Source: Paracoccus spongiarum (GTDB taxonomy: Bacteria; Pseudomonadota; Alphaproteobacteria; Rhodobacterales; Rhodobacteraceae). From it: a DNA stretch of 64,000 bases. Below are positions 1 to 9,037 of the stretch, one piece after another. Every line of letters starts with the position of its first letter. Within the stretch, counting starts at the first letter, position 1. The DNA lies in contig NZ_JAVAMQ010000006.1 in assembly GCF_030732095.1 (NCBI RefSeq), positions 1-64,000 on the forward strand, in the 5' to 3' direction. Position numbers and translations under genes: made by a program. The notes beneath the pieces were generated by a model. That model made no database searches and was not told where the DNA came from. It saw only the letters and a program-made list of their open reading frames with translations.

Positions 1-50
1 GCCTCGGTGGGTCTCGCCGTTTGTCTCAAAGGTAGTACCCCCCTACAATG
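1..50. other. Possible insertion-sequence end at the window edge
   Basis: The homology to the EamA transporter ends near position 50, and the sequence outside it (leftward strand reading TGTAGGGGGGTACTACC and on) does not continue the family in any frame. An abrupt loss of homology next to a contig edge is typical of an assembly broken at an insertion sequence. No transposase is visible and I cannot assign a family. Confidence 0.25.
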
Positions 51-307
51 GTCAGCAGCATCAGCGCCGTCGCCGCAATCTGCGCCCCCGCGCCCAGCGC
101 GGCATGGCCGATGGCCGCCGGGCCGGGGGTGGGAACCGCGCCGATCAGCGCCGTCGCGGCCAGCACCGCCAGCGCGAAGGGAAGGCCGAACAGGAACCGC
201 ACCGCGGTCGCGCCAATGGTGCCGATGCGGCCGCCAAGCCCGGCCTGCGCGGCGTTCCGGCCGGTCTGCGCGGCCGCCGCGATCAGCGTGGCCGCGACCC
301 AGATCAT
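26..307 (-). pseudogene. EamA/DMT-family transporter, truncated at its 3' side
   Basis: Encodes 93 residues that look like the first three or so membrane segments of an EamA-type (drug/metabolite transporter) permease. The N-terminal pattern with TGRNAAQ, GTIGATAVRFLFGLPFAL and a later AQIAATALMLL segment is typical of this family, whose members are about 280-300 residues. After ATALMLLT the reading frame continues with an unrelated short tail and stops, so at least two thirds of the protein is missing. The start overlaps the hemE stop by 4 bases (ATGA), so it was the next gene of the hemE transcript. The break falls about 45-55 bases from the window edge and may be an insertion or an assembly boundary. 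Substrate unknown. Confidence 0.6.
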
Positions 308-1332
308 GCGCTTCGGACGGCGTCGATCATGCGCGCGACATTGTCGGGATCGGCGTCGGGTGTGATGCCGTGACCGAGGTTGAAGACATGCGGCCCGCCG
401 CGCAGCGCGCGGGTGATCCGCTGCGCCTCGGCGACCAGTCCGGGCCCGCCGTCGACCATGTGCCGCGGGTCGAGATTTCCCTGCACGCAGCCGTCCGGCT
501 GCACATGGGCGGCGACCCACGCGGCGTCGACCGAATTGTCGATCGCCACGCAATCGGCCCCGGTCGTCGCGGCAAAGCCGACATAGCGATCGCCCGCTTC
601 GCGCGGGAAGGCGATCACCGGAACGCCCGGATGGCGCTGCTTCAGGGCGGCGATGATGCGCCGGGCCGGAGCGACGGCGAAATCGTCGAAATCCTGCCCC
701 TTCAGGCTGCCGGCCCAGCTGTCGAACAGCTTGACCACCTCGGCGCCGGCCTCGATCTGCGCCGACAGGTAGTGGATCGTGGCCTCGGTGATGCGGTCGA
801 TGAGGGCGGCGAAGGCCGGGCGGTCGGCGGTCTTGAAGGCATGGGCCGGCGCCTGGTCCGGCGTTCCGCGGCCCGCGATCATGTAGGTGGCGACGGTCCA
901 GGGGGCCCCGGCAAAGCCGATCAGCGCAGTGTCGCGCGGCAATTCCCGCGCCAGGATGCGCAGCGTCTCGTAGACCGCGGCAAGAGTGTCGTGGACCCGA
1001 TCGGCGGGGCGCAACGCCGCAACGCCCGCCGCGTCACCGATCGTCGACAGCCGCGGCCCCTCGCCGGTGACGAACCACAGATCCGCGCCAAGCGCCTGCG
1101 GCACCAGCAGGATGTCGGCAAACAGGATCGCCGCGTCGAAGCCGAAGCGCCGGATCGGTTGCAGCGTCACCTCGGCGGCGAGGTCGGGATTGTAGCACAG
1201 CGACAGGAAATCGCCGGCCTGCGCGCGGGTCGCGCGATATTCGGGCAGATAGCGCCCGGCCTGGCGCATCATCCAGATCGGCGGGGTGGGCAGGGTTTCG
1301 CCGGCCAGCGCGCGCAGCAGAAGTTTGGTCAT
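304..1332 (-). CDS. hemE: Uroporphyrinogen decarboxylase
   Basis: 342 residues, the normal length. Decarboxylates the four acetate side chains of uroporphyrinogen III to give coproporphyrinogen III in cytosolic heme synthesis. Both family signatures are present: [17 protein letters not shown] near residues 19-35, whose arginines bind the substrate carboxylates, and [17 protein letters not shown] near residues 138-154. The start at 1332 is chosen because homology begins at [10 protein letters not shown] long upstream extension of the frame runs antisense through hemC and is not coding. Divergent from hemC across a 76-base gap, so both heme genes probably share a control region. The following EamA gene overlaps its stop by 4 bases. 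Confidence 0.97.
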   Translation of the reverse strand: MTKLLLRALAGETLPTPPIWMMRQAGRYLPEYRATRAQAGDFLSLCYNPDLAAEVTLQPIRRFGFDAAILFADILLVPQALGADLWFVTGEGPRLSTIGDAAGVAALRPADRVHDTLAAVYETLRILARELPRDTALIGFAGAPWTVATYMIAGRGTPDQAPAHAFKTADRPAFAALIDRITEATIHYLSAQIEAGAEVVKLFDSWAGSLKGQDFDDFAVAPARRIIAALKQRHPGVPVIAFPREAGDRYVGFAATTGADCVAIDNSVDAAWVAAHVQPDGCVQGNLDPRHMVDGGPGLVAEAQRITRALRGGPHVFNLGHGITPDADPDNVARMIDAVRSA

Positions 1333-1408
1333 GGGGCCTCCTTGCCGACCCATCAAGGCGAGGCGAGGGGCGTTGTCAAGCAGCCCCGCGGCGTCTATGC
1401 CGTGGGGC

Positions 1409-2350
1409 ATGAGCGAACGACCCGACCCCTCACGCCCGCTGAAGATCGGCACCCGCGGCTCGGCCCTTGCGCTGGCGCAGGCCCATGAGACCCGCGACCG
1501 GCTGATGGCCGCGCATGACCTGCCAGCCGATGCCTTCGAGGTCGTGGTGATCAGGACCACCGGCGACAGGATCATCGACCGGCCCCTGAAGGAGATCGGC
1601 GGCAAGGGCCTGTTCACCCGCGAGATCGAGGATGCGCTGGCCTCGGGCCAGATCGACATCGCCGTGCATTCGATGAAGGACATGCCGACCCTGCAGCCCG
1701 ATGGGCTGGTGATCGACTGCCTGCTGCCCCGCGAGGATGTCCGCGACGCCTTCGTCAGCCCGCATGTCGGCGCGATCGCCGAATTGCCGCAGGGCGCGGT
1801 CGTCGGCTCGTCCAGCCTGCGCCGCCGGGCGCAGCTGGCGCATCGCCGGCCCGATCTGCAACTGGTCGAGTTCCGCGGAAACGTACAGACCAGGCTGCAG
1901 AAGCTGCGCGACGGGGTGGCGGTGGCCAGCTTCCTCGCGATGGCCGGGCTGCGGCGGCTGGGCATGACCGAGGTCGCGCGCGGCCCGATTGCGCCCGACG
2001 ACATGCTGCCCGCCGTGGCCCAAGGCGCCATCGGGATCGAGCGGCGGCGCGACGACGAGGCCGCCGCCGGTCTGCTGCGGCCGCTGCACGACCCGGACAC
2101 CGGCCATCGCGTCGGGGCCGAGCGCGCCTTCCTGCGCCGGCTGGACGGGTCCTGCCAGACGCCGATTGCCGGGCTTGCCGAATTGCGGGGCGGCCAGCTG
2201 GTCCTGCGGGGCGAGATCCTGCTGCCCGATGGCTCGGTGTCGATCGCGGGCGGCCGCGCGGGGCCGATTTCAGACGCCGGCGCCATGGGCCACGATCTGG
2301 CCGAGGAATTGCTGGCAAGGGCCGGGCCGAACTTCCTGCACCACCTGTAG
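1409..2350 (+). CDS. hemC: Porphobilinogen deaminase (hydroxymethylbilane synthase)
   Basis: 313 residues. Polymerises four porphobilinogens into hydroxymethylbilane, one step ahead of the HemE branch. The dipyrromethane cofactor attaches to Cys249 in the motif [11 protein letters not shown]; the substrate loop residues [12 protein letters not shown] (about 13-24), TTGD and the HSMKDMP motif are also present. The start at 1409 (MSERPDP) fits the family N-terminus; an in-frame ATG at 1397 is possible. Divergent from hemE and convergent with lexA, whose stop lies 24 bases beyond its end. Confidence 0.97.
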   Translation: MSERPDPSRPLKIGTRGSALALAQAHETRDRLMAAHDLPADAFEVVVIRTTGDRIIDRPLKEIGGKGLFTREIEDALASGQIDIAVHSMKDMPTLQPDGLVIDCLLPREDVRDAFVSPHVGAIAELPQGAVVGSSSLRRRAQLAHRRPDLQLVEFRGNVQTRLQKLRDGVAVASFLAMAGLRRLGMTEVARGPIAPDDMLPAVAQGAIGIERRRDDEAAAGLLRPLHDPDTGHRVGAERAFLRRLDGSCQTPIAGLAELRGGQLVLRGEILLPDGSVSIAGGRAGPISDAGAMGHDLAEELLARAGPNFLHHL

Positions 2351-2374
2351 GGTGGGGCGGTCAGGCCACGCGGA

Positions 2375-3085
2375 TCAGTAGCTGCGGATCAGCCCGACAA
2401 GCCGACCCTGAACGCGGACCGAGGCTTCGGGCAGGATCCGCGTCTCGTAGGCCGGGTTCGCGGCCTCCAGCGCGATCATCGCGCCGCGCCGGCGAAACCG
2501 CTTCAGCGTCGCCTCGTGTCCTTCGACGAGGGCCACGACGATGTCGCCATTTTCGGCGGTGTCCTGTTCGCGGATCACCACAACGTCGCCGTCATTGATG
2601 CCGGCCTCGATCATCGAATCGCCCTTCACCTCGAGGGCGTAGTGATGGTCGCGTCCCGACAGCATGGTGCCCGGGACCGAGACATGGTGCGATACCTCGG
2701 AAATCGCCTCGATCGGCACGCCCGCGGCAATTCGCCCCATCAGCGGCAGTTCGACCGCGGCGCTGTCGACGATGCCGAGGGCGCCGCGCGGCCGCGACGG
2801 GCGGTCGTTCGCGATGACGCGCGGCGAAAACCCCGCCGAGGCGGCAGGGGGCGCCGCCATGTCTGTCAGGGCGTCGGGCAGGCGCAGGATTTCCAGTGCG
2901 CGGGCGCGATGCGGCAGGCGGCGGATGAAGCCGCGTTCCTCGAGTGCGGTCACCAGCCGGTGGATGCCGGATTTCGACCGCAGATCGAGGGCGTCCTTCA
3001 TTTCGTCGAAGGACGGCGGCACCCCGTCGCGGGCCATGCGCTTGTGGATGAACTCCAACAACTCGATCTGCTTTCTGGTCAGCAT
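2375..3085 (-). CDS. lexA: LexA repressor (SOS response)
   Basis: 236 residues. Represses SOS genes and is inactivated by RecA-stimulated self-cleavage. The N-terminal winged helix (about 1-65) begins [13 protein letters not shown]. The cleavage site is Ala121-Gly122 in RIAAGVP, and the Ser-Lys dyad is Ser157 (KGDSM) and Lys195 (EATLKR), all intact. The linker between domains is long (about residues 72-115), as in other alphaproteobacterial LexA proteins. A direct-repeat GTTC-N7-GTTC operator lies 22 bases upstream of the start, so the gene should repress itself. It follows moeA in the same direction after a 97-base gap that holds the operator. Confidence 0.97.
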   Translation of the reverse strand: MLTRKQIELLEFIHKRMARDGVPPSFDEMKDALDLRSKSGIHRLVTALEERGFIRRLPHRARALEILRLPDALTDMAAPPAASAGFSPRVIANDRPSRPRGALGIVDSAAVELPLMGRIAAGVPIEAISEVSHHVSVPGTMLSGRDHHYALEVKGDSMIEAGINDGDVVVIREQDTAENGDIVVALVEGHEATLKRFRRRGAMIALEAANPAYETRILPEASVRVQGRLVGLIRSY

Positions 3086-3106
3086 CTGCCCGCCCTGGTC
3101 CGAAGT

Positions 3107-3121
3107 GTTCCGTTAATGTTC
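3107..3121. promoter_or_regulatory. LexA operator (GTTC-N7-GTTC)
   Basis: GTTC at 3107-3110, a 7-base spacer and GTTC at 3118-3121. On the lexA strand it reads GAAC-N7-GAAC. This direct repeat is the LexA box described for Rhodobacter-type alphaproteobacteria, unlike the palindromic E. coli and Bacillus boxes. It lies 22 bases upstream of the lexA start. Confidence 0.85.
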
Positions 3122-3182
3122 TAGCCGATGCGACGAATCGCGTCAACAAAGAGAACAAAGCGGGGTGAAAAATCGGTTAATC

Positions 3183-4361
3183 TCAGCGATCAAGCGGCAG
3201 GAAGTCGATCACGTCACCCTCTTGCCGCGGCGGATCGCCCGCCGGCCGCACCAGCAGCGCATCGGCCTCTGCCATCAGCGACAGCCGCGCCGAATCCTGA
3301 TCCGGGAAAGTGCGCAGCAGCGGCAGGTCGGGGCCCTGTTCCAGCGTGGCGCGCAGGTAATGCTGGCGCGGGCCTTCGGCCGGCAGGCGGGCCGCCAGGC
3401 GCGCCCTGCGCGGCGCCAGTCCGGTCGGAAGGCCCTGCATCACGCGGATCAGAGGCTGCATGAACAGGATGCCGCAAACCATTGCCGAAACGGGATTTCC
3501 GGGCAGCCCAAGCAGGGGCGTCCCGGCGAGCGAGCCGGCCATCAGCGGCTTTCCGGGGCGCATCGCGATCTTGTAGAAGGACCGTGCCAGCCCCAGCCCC
3601 TCGGCGACGCGGGCAACGAGGTCGTGATCGCCGACCGAGGCGCCGCCGATGGTGACGACCAGATCAGCGCCCGCAGCGGCGGCAAAGCCCGCACGCAGGC
3701 TGGCCTCGGTGTCGCGGGCGATCGGCAGGATCCGGGGCACGCCGCCGGCGGCCTCGACCTGTGCGGCGATGGCGAGATCGTTGGAACTGACGATCTGGCC
3801 GGGCGCTGGCGTCTCGCCGGGGCGCACCAGCTCGTCCCCGCCCGCAAGCACCGCCACGACCGGACGCCGCGCCACCGTCACGGCCGGGACGTTCATGGCA
3901 GCCAGCAGCCCGATATCGGCCGGTCCGAGGCGGCGGCCCGGCGCCAGTTCGTCGCCGGCCGCAAAGTCGCTGCCGCGCACACGGACATGCGACCCGGCGC
4001 CGGCCTCAAGAACGGTCAGCGCGTCGTCCTCGCGGCGGACATGTTCCTGCATCACCACCCGATCATAGCCCGCGGGCACCGGGGCGCCGGTGAAGATGCG
4101 GATGGCGGTGCCGGGCACGGGCGTGCCGGTCCAGGGATGACCCGCCGCCGCCTCTCCGATGATCCGCAGCGGGCCGCCGAGATCGGCGCTGCGCAGGGCA
4201 TAGCCGTCCATCGCCGCCGAGTCGAAGGGCGGCTGGGTCAGCCGGGCAATGGCGGGCGCCAGCAGGGCGCGACCCGCGGCCCCGGCCAGCGCCACCTCTT
4301 CGCCGCGCGGCGCCGGCGCCAGCGCCAGGACACGGCCAAGGGCATCTTCGACAGAAATCAT
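3183..4361 (-). CDS. moeA: Molybdopterin molybdotransferase MoeA
   Basis: 392 residues. Inserts molybdate into adenylylated molybdopterin, the last step of molybdenum cofactor synthesis. Recognisable parts are the substrate region [13 protein letters not shown] (about 46-58), the MoCF-fold segment with GGDELV, SSND and [11 protein letters not shown], and the loop [10 protein letters not shown]. The start at 4361 overlaps the moaC stop by 4 bases (ATGA), so moaC and moeA are translationally coupled. The longer frame upstream is antisense to moaC and trpC and not real. Confidence 0.96.
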   Translation of the reverse strand: MISVEDALGRVLALAPAPRGEEVALAGAAGRALLAPAIARLTQPPFDSAAMDGYALRSADLGGPLRIIGEAAAGHPWTGTPVPGTAIRIFTGAPVPAGYDRVVMQEHVRREDDALTVLEAGAGSHVRVRGSDFAAGDELAPGRRLGPADIGLLAAMNVPAVTVARRPVVAVLAGGDELVRPGETPAPGQIVSSNDLAIAAQVEAAGGVPRILPIARDTEASLRAGFAAAAGADLVVTIGGASVGDHDLVARVAEGLGLARSFYKIAMRPGKPLMAGSLAGTPLLGLPGNPVSAMVCGILFMQPLIRVMQGLPTGLAPRRARLAARLPAEGPRQHYLRATLEQGPDLPLLRTFPDQDSARLSLMAEADALLVRPAGDPPRQEGDVIDFLPLDR

Positions 4362-4831
4362 GGATCTGCCCGGTAATCGCCTGATTTTCCGCCGCTTTTC
4401 ATCAGCAAGCGGATGCCTTCTATGCGCATCGACTTCTCGGCTGCCTTCAGCATGTCGTAGATGGTGAGGCAGGCGGTCGTGACGGCGGTCAGGGCCTCCA
4501 TCTCGACGCCGGTGCGGCCGGTGGTGCGCACGGTCGCGGTCACCCGGATGCCCGGCAGCGCGGCGTCGGCGGCAAGGTCCAGCGCAACACGGGCCAGCGG
4601 CAGCGGATGGCACAGCGGGATCAGGTCCGAGGTCCGCTTGGCGCCCATGATCCCCGCCAGCCGCGCCACGCCGAACACGTCGCCCTTGGCCGCACCGCCT
4701 TGCGCCAGCGCCAGCGTGTCGGGCGACATCACCACGCAGCCCTCGGCAACGGCCTCGCGCGTGGTCTCGGCCTTGCCCGAGACGTCGACCATGTGGGCCT
4801 GGCCGGCAGCGTCGAAATGGGTCAGGCTCAT
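4358..4831 (-). CDS. moaC: Cyclic pyranopterin monophosphate synthase MoaC
   Basis: 157 residues, full family length. Converts the MoaA product to cyclic pyranopterin monophosphate in molybdenum cofactor synthesis. Motifs seen: [16 protein letters not shown] near the N-terminus, the IPLCHPLPL substrate motif (about 75-83) and [10 protein letters not shown] near residue 112. It overlaps trpC upstream and moeA downstream by 4 bases each, giving a tight trpC-moaC-moeA unit. That mix of tryptophan and molybdenum cofactor genes recurs in this group of bacteria. Confidence 0.97.
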   Translation of the reverse strand: MSLTHFDAAGQAHMVDVSGKAETTREAVAEGCVVMSPDTLALAQGGAAKGDVFGVARLAGIMGAKRTSDLIPLCHPLPLARVALDLAADAALPGIRVTATVRTTGRTGVEMEALTAVTTACLTIYDMLKAAEKSMRIEGIRLLMKSGGKSGDYRADP

Positions 4832-5634
4832 GCGGCCTCGATCCGGCCGGGCAGGTCGAGGATCGCGCGGGTGGCAGCGGCGACATCGGGCTGGCGCATC
4901 AGGCTTTCGCCGATCAGGAACCGGCGTGCGCCGACCTGCATCATCCGCGCCAGATCTGCCGCCTCGAACAGGCCGCTTTCGCAGACGATTTCGCGGCCCT
5001 CGGGGATGCGCGGGGCGAGGTCGCGGGTCACGTCGAGGGACAGCTGGAAGGTCTTGAGGTTGCGGTTGTTGATGCCGATCAGCGGCGATGACAGGCGCAG
5101 CGCCCGGTCCAGTTCGGGGGCGTCATGCACCTCGATCAGCGCGTCCATGCCCCAATCGGTGGCGGCGGCCTCAAGCTCGGCGGCCAGGACGTCGTCAACC
5201 GAGGCCATGATGATCAGGATGCAGTCGGCGCCCCATGCCCGCGCTTCGGCGACCTGGTAGGGGTCGTGGAGGAAATCCTTGCGCAGGACCGGCAGGTCGC
5301 AGGCGGCGCGGGCGGCGGTCAGATAGGCGGGCGCGCCCTGGAAACTGGGCGCGTCGGTCAGCACCGACAGGCAGGCGGCACCGCCCTCCTGATAGGCGCG
5401 GGCCAGCGCGGGCGGGTCGAAATCGGCGCGGATCAGCCCCTTGGACGGGCTGGCCTTCTTGATCTCGGCGATCAGCGCGGCGCCGGTTTCGGCCTTGCGC
5501 CGCAGTGCGGCGGCAAAGCCGCGCACCGGCCCGGCGGCGCGGGCTGCGGCTTCGACCTCGGCTGCGGGACGCGCGGCCTTGGCGGCGGCGATTTCATCGA
5601 GCTTGTAGGCCCGGATCCTGTCGAGAATATCCAT
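4828..5634 (-). CDS. trpC: Indole-3-glycerol phosphate synthase
   Basis: 268 residues, a single-domain TIM barrel without a TrpF fusion. Closes the indole ring in tryptophan synthesis. Family features: N-terminal [18 protein letters not shown], then [16 protein letters not shown] (about 93-108) with the catalytic Lys of [20 protein letters not shown], and a phosphate site with INNRNL and CESGL. The stop overlaps moaC by 4 bases. The 80-base gap upstream separates it from ung. Confidence 0.97.
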   Translation of the reverse strand: MDILDRIRAYKLDEIAAAKAARPAAEVEAAARAAGPVRGFAAALRRKAETGAALIAEIKKASPSKGLIRADFDPPALARAYQEGGAACLSVLTDAPSFQGAPAYLTAARAACDLPVLRKDFLHDPYQVAEARAWGADCILIIMASVDDVLAAELEAAATDWGMDALIEVHDAPELDRALRLSSPLIGINNRNLKTFQLSLDVTRDLAPRIPEGREIVCESGLFEAADLARMMQVGARRFLIGESLMRQPDVAAATRAILDLPGRIEAA

Positions 5635-5714
5635 GCCCCGTTTCTACCCCTGCGCGCCGCGCGAGGGAAGGGGGCTGGTCGCGGGACGGGTCACGGGACG
5701 GCTCGCGGGGCCGG

Positions 5715-6353
5715 TCAGGCCGACCAGTCGATCGGGGGGCGGCCCGATCCTGCCAGCCAGTCGTTCACCCGGCTGAAGGGCCGGCTGCCGAAAAAGCCTC
5801 GCCGCGCCGACAGCGGCGAGGGATGCGCGCTGGCCACCACCAGATCGGCCGGGCGCGGCAGCCCCGCCGCGGCCCGTTCGGCATGCGCGCCCCAAAGCAG
5901 AAAGGCCAGCGGGCCGTGGCGCTGCGCCTCGGCGATGGCCTCGCGGGCCAGCCTGTCCCAGCCCCAGCGGGCATGGCCGCCCGCCTCGCCCGGCGGCACG
6001 CTGAGCGCGGTGTTCAGCAGCAGCACCCCCTGTGCGGCCCAGCCGGACAGATCGCCCCCGGCGGTGGTCACGCCCAGATCGGCCTGCAATTCGGTGAAGA
6101 TGTTGCGCAGCGACCGCGGCGGGGCGATCCCCGGCGCGACCGAAAAGGCGAGGCCGTTGGCATGGCCCGGCGTCGGGTAGGGGTCCTGCCCGAGGATCAC
6201 CGCCCGCACCCGCTGCGGCGGCGTCGCGGACAGCGCGGCGAAGATCCGTCCGGGTCCCGGCAGCCAGCCGGGGGAAGCGGCCAGCCGGTCGCGAATCGCG
6301 GGCCAGCCGGTGCGGAAGAACGGCAGGTGCGACCAGGCGGCGGGCGGGGTCAT
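5715..6353 (-). CDS. ung: Uracil-DNA glycosylase, family 1
   Basis: 212 residues. Removes uracil from DNA for base excision repair. The water-activating loop GQDPYP carries Asp57, and the HPSPLS loop carries His177; both are intact, as is the uracil-pocket segment LLLNTALSV. Its start overlaps the trpD stop by 4 bases, so a DNA repair gene sits between trpD and trpC in what is otherwise a trpG-trpD-trpC order. A second, family-4-like glycosylase is encoded at 26495-27346. Confidence 0.96.
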   Translation of the reverse strand: MTPPAAWSHLPFFRTGWPAIRDRLAASPGWLPGPGRIFAALSATPPQRVRAVILGQDPYPTPGHANGLAFSVAPGIAPPRSLRNIFTELQADLGVTTAGGDLSGWAAQGVLLLNTALSVPPGEAGGHARWGWDRLAREAIAEAQRHGPLAFLLWGAHAERAAAGLPRPADLVVASAHPSPLSARRGFFGSRPFSRVNDWLAGSGRPPIDWSA

Positions 6354-7375
6354 GTCTCGGGCGGCCCGGTCACCTCGGCCAGCGCGGCAAGCCTCGCCTT
6401 CGCCGCGCCGCTGTCGATCGAGGCCCGCGCCATCGCCGCGCCCTCGCGCAGGTCGGGCGCGACGCCGGCCACCAGCAGCGCCGCCGCGGCGTTCAGCAGC
6501 ACCGCATCGCGATAGGCGCCCTCGGCACCATCCAGCAGGGCGCGGAAGGCCGCGGCATTGTGCGTCGGCTCGCCCCCGATGATCGCCTCGAAGGGGTGGC
6601 GTGGCAGGCCGGCATCCTCGGGCACGACGGTGAATTCGCGGATCGCCCCCTTGTCCAGGGCCGCGACCCGGGTTTCGCCGGCGATGCTGATCTCGTCGGT
6701 GCCGTCGCTGCCATGCACCAGCCAGGCCGCGTCGCTGCCAAGCGCCTGCAGAACCTCGGCCATCGGGCGGATCCAGTCGGCCGAGAATGCCCCGGTCAGC
6801 TGCCGGCGCACCGAGGCCGGGTTCGTCAGCGGGCCCAGCAGGTTGAAGATGGTGCGGGTGCCCAGTTCGGCGCGCGGCGGGCCGACATGGCGCATCGCGG
6901 GGTGGTGCATCGGCGCCATCATGAAGCAGATGCCCGCGCGGTCCAGCGCCTGCTGGGCGACGGCGGGGCCGCCCATCACGTTGATGCCCATCTGGGTCAG
7001 CGCGTCCGCCGCCCCGGATTTCGAACTGAGGTTGCGGTTGCCATGCTTCGCGACCGGCACGCCGGCGCCGGCGACCACGAAGGCCGTCGCGGTCGAGATG
7101 TTCAGCGTGCCCTTGCCGTCGCCGCCGGTGCCGACGATGTCGATGGCGCCTTCGGGCGCGGCCACGCGGTTCATCCGCGCCCGCATCGCGCGGGCGGCCG
7201 AGGCGATCTCGTCCACGGTCTCGCCGCGCACGCGCAGCGCCATCAGCAGACCGCCGATCTGCGCGGGGGTCGCCGCACCGTCGAACAGCGCCGAAAACGC
7301 CGACTCGGCCTCGGGTCCGGTCAGTGGGCGGCTTGCGGCGAGGCCGATCAGCGGCCGGATGTCGCCGCTGCTCAT
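6350..7375 (-). CDS. trpD: Anthranilate phosphoribosyltransferase
   Basis: 341 residues. Transfers the phosphoribosyl group of PRPP to anthranilate. The glycine-rich PRPP loop is [17 protein letters not shown] (about 80-96), followed by [14 protein letters not shown] and the GPLTNPA segment. It overlaps trpG by 4 bases upstream and ung by 4 bases downstream, so trpG-trpD-ung are translationally coupled. Not fused to trpG, unlike the enteric enzyme. Confidence 0.97.
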   Translation of the reverse strand: MSSGDIRPLIGLAASRPLTGPEAESAFSALFDGAATPAQIGGLLMALRVRGETVDEIASAARAMRARMNRVAAPEGAIDIVGTGGDGKGTLNISTATAFVVAGAGVPVAKHGNRNLSSKSGAADALTQMGINVMGGPAVAQQALDRAGICFMMAPMHHPAMRHVGPPRAELGTRTIFNLLGPLTNPASVRRQLTGAFSADWIRPMAEVLQALGSDAAWLVHGSDGTDEISIAGETRVAALDKGAIREFTVVPEDAGLPRHPFEAIIGGEPTHNAAAFRALLDGAEGAYRDAVLLNAAAALLVAGVAPDLREGAAMARASIDSGAAKARLAALAEVTGPPET

Positions 7376-7962
7376 GCGGCCGCCTCGTGCCGGGCGCAGC
7401 GGCGCAGGAAGGTGGCGATCATCTCGTGGCCATGCTCCGAGGCGATCGATTCGGGGTGGAACTGCACGCCCTCGACCGGCAGCGCCTCGTGGATCAGACC
7501 CATGATGGTGCCGTCATCCGAGGTCGCGGTGACGCGCAAACAGTTCGGCAGGCTTTCCGGCTCGACCGTCAGCGAATGATAGCGCGTGGCCTTCAGGGGC
7601 GAGGGCAGATCGGCGAAGACGCCGGTGCCGTCATGATGGACCAGGTCCACCTTGCCATGCAGGATGCGGTTCGCGCGCACCACCTTGCCGCCAAAGGCCT
7701 CGCCGATGGCCTGATGCCCGAGGCACACCCCGAACAGCGGGATCCTGCGATCCGCGGCGGCGCGGATCAGCGCAAGGCAGATCCCCGCCTGCGCCGGATC
7801 GCAGGGCCCCGGCGAGATCACGATGCCGTCAGGGTTCATCGCCAGCGCCTCGTCCACGGTGATCTGATCGTTGCGCCGAACCTCGACCTCGGCCCCGGCT
7901 TCGCCCATGTAATGCACGAGGTTCCAGGTGAAGCTGTCGTAGTTGTCGATCAGGAGGATCAT
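7372..7962 (-). CDS. trpG: Anthranilate synthase glutamine amidotransferase component
   Basis: 196 residues. Supplies ammonia from glutamine to TrpE. The class I amidotransferase triad is complete: Cys80 in [11 protein letters not shown], His169 and Glu171 in FHPES. The N-terminus [18 protein letters not shown] is diagnostic and fixes the start at 7962. First gene of the leftward trp run; divergent from the rightward 8068 gene over 105 bases. Its partner trpE is about 4.3 kb away on the other strand, so the two subunits are not co-transcribed. Confidence 0.97.
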   Translation of the reverse strand: MILLIDNYDSFTWNLVHYMGEAGAEVEVRRNDQITVDEALAMNPDGIVISPGPCDPAQAGICLALIRAAADRRIPLFGVCLGHQAIGEAFGGKVVRANRILHGKVDLVHHDGTGVFADLPSPLKATRYHSLTVEPESLPNCLRVTATSDDGTIMGLIHEALPVEGVQFHPESIASEHGHEMIATFLRRCARHEAAA

Positions 7963-7986
7963 CGCAGGGGCCTTGGCTTGGGGAGT

Positions 7987-8002
7987 GTTTCCCCCCGGAA
8001 AC
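7987..8002. promoter_or_regulatory. Short inverted repeat in the trpG / 8068 divergent promoter region
   Basis: GTTTCC-CCCC-GGAAAC, a perfect 6-base inverted repeat between two divergent genes. It could be an operator or a 5'-leader hairpin. I do not recognise a regulator for it. Confidence 0.25.
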
Positions 8003-8067
8003 GGGTCCGCTATAGATGGGGCAAAGCGCGTCGGGGGGTCAAGCCCGGCCGGGGAAAGAAGAGGCGG

Positions 8068-9036
8068 ATGACACGCGGTTTCTGGACGGGGTTGGGGCAT
8101 GGCGCGGCGCTGAGTGGCGGGGTCCTGCTGCTGCTGTCGCTGCTGGCGCCGTTGCCTGACGCGCAACGCATGGCCGCAACGCCGCAGGCGCCGGCATCGC
8201 CGCAGGGGCCGGCGGCCGGGTCAGCCGACAGCAGCAGCCCCGCGCCAGGGGCCTCCGTGCCCCCAGCGCCCGTGCCCGTGACGCCTGCGCCCGTGACGCC
8301 TGCGCCCGTGACCCCTGCGCCCGTGACCCCTGCGCCCGTGGCGGATGCCGGGCAAAACGCGGGTGGCGGGCCCCCTGTGCCTGCGGCGAGTTCCGCGCCC
8401 CCGGCTGCGCCGGACAACGCCCTGGCAGCGACCACACCTGCCGCCGCGCCCGACGCCGCGCCGGCCGACGGGCCGGGCGACCGGCCGGGCGACCCCGCCC
8501 AACCCACCGCCGCGGCGGTCGATCTTCCGGTCGGCTCGGAATTCGGGCGGGGCGGTGACGTTGCCCCCCTCGTGCCGACGCCGCTGGCACCGCCTTCGGC
8601 GCGGCTTGACCTCAGCGATGCGCCCGCCGTCAGCGCGCCCGCCGCGGAACCTGCCCCCGTGGCCGTGACCAGCGAGGATGCCCGCCCGCAGGCCCCGGCC
8701 GATCAGCCGCTGGCCCCGCGCCCCGCCGAGGGCGAGGCAAGCCCGCGGCTGTCGCTGCCCGAGGCGCGCGACCGGCCGGTTGCGACGGCGGCGCCCGCGA
8801 TGCGGCCCCTGGCCGAGCGCGACCAGCCGCCCGCCGCCCTGGCGGCCGCAACGCCGCCTGCGTCCCCGCGTGCCGCGCCTTTGACCGCCCCCGCGATCGC
8901 CCCGCGGCCGGCCGCGCAGCCTGCGGCCTCCGAGGCCGCGCCGGCACCCGTGACCGCGCCTGTTCTGCCGTCGCCGGCGCTGGACCTGTCGCTGCCGCCC
9001 GATCTGGGCGATCTGCGGCTGCTGGAGCGCAACTGA
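8068..9036 (+). CDS. Membrane-anchored Ala/Pro-rich protein of unknown function
   Basis: 322 residues. One N-terminal hydrophobic segment (about 11-28) is followed by some 290 residues dominated by Ala and Pro with scattered acidic residues, so it is probably an extended periplasmic stalk. Four exact or near-exact copies of a 15-base unit encode VTPAP at about residues 71-90. No catalytic domain is visible. The layout resembles the N-terminal stalk of divergent polysaccharide deacetylases, but that enzyme domain is absent; this comparison is weak. Start at 8068 has an upstream GAAGAGG. The next gene starts 2 bases after its stop. Confidence 0.65.
   Translation: MTRGFWTGLGHGAALSGGVLLLLSLLAPLPDAQRMAATPQAPASPQGPAAGSADSSSPAPGASVPPAPVPVTPAPVTPAPVTPAPVTPAPVADAGQNAGGGPPVPAASSAPPAAPDNALAATTPAAAPDAAPADGPGDRPGDPAQPTAAAVDLPVGSEFGRGGDVAPLVPTPLAPPSARLDLSDAPAVSAPAAEPAPVAVTSEDARPQAPADQPLAPRPAEGEASPRLSLPEARDRPVATAAPAMRPLAERDQPPAALAAATPPASPRAAPLTAPAIAPRPAAQPAASEAAPAPVTAPVLPSPALDLSLPPDLGDLRLLERN
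8278..8337 (+). repeat. 15-base tandem repeat, four copies (VTPAP)
   Basis: Four consecutive copies of GTGACGCCTGCGCCC or a one-base variant, inside the Ala/Pro-rich gene at 8068. Copies one and two are identical, as are three and four, which suggests recent duplication of a pair. Length variation between strains is likely and would keep the frame. Confidence 0.85.
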
Positions 9037-9037
9037 G

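Noticed and set aside
7..1488. 493-residue rightward open frame over hemE
   Set aside because: Antisense to a clear hemE gene and low-complexity.
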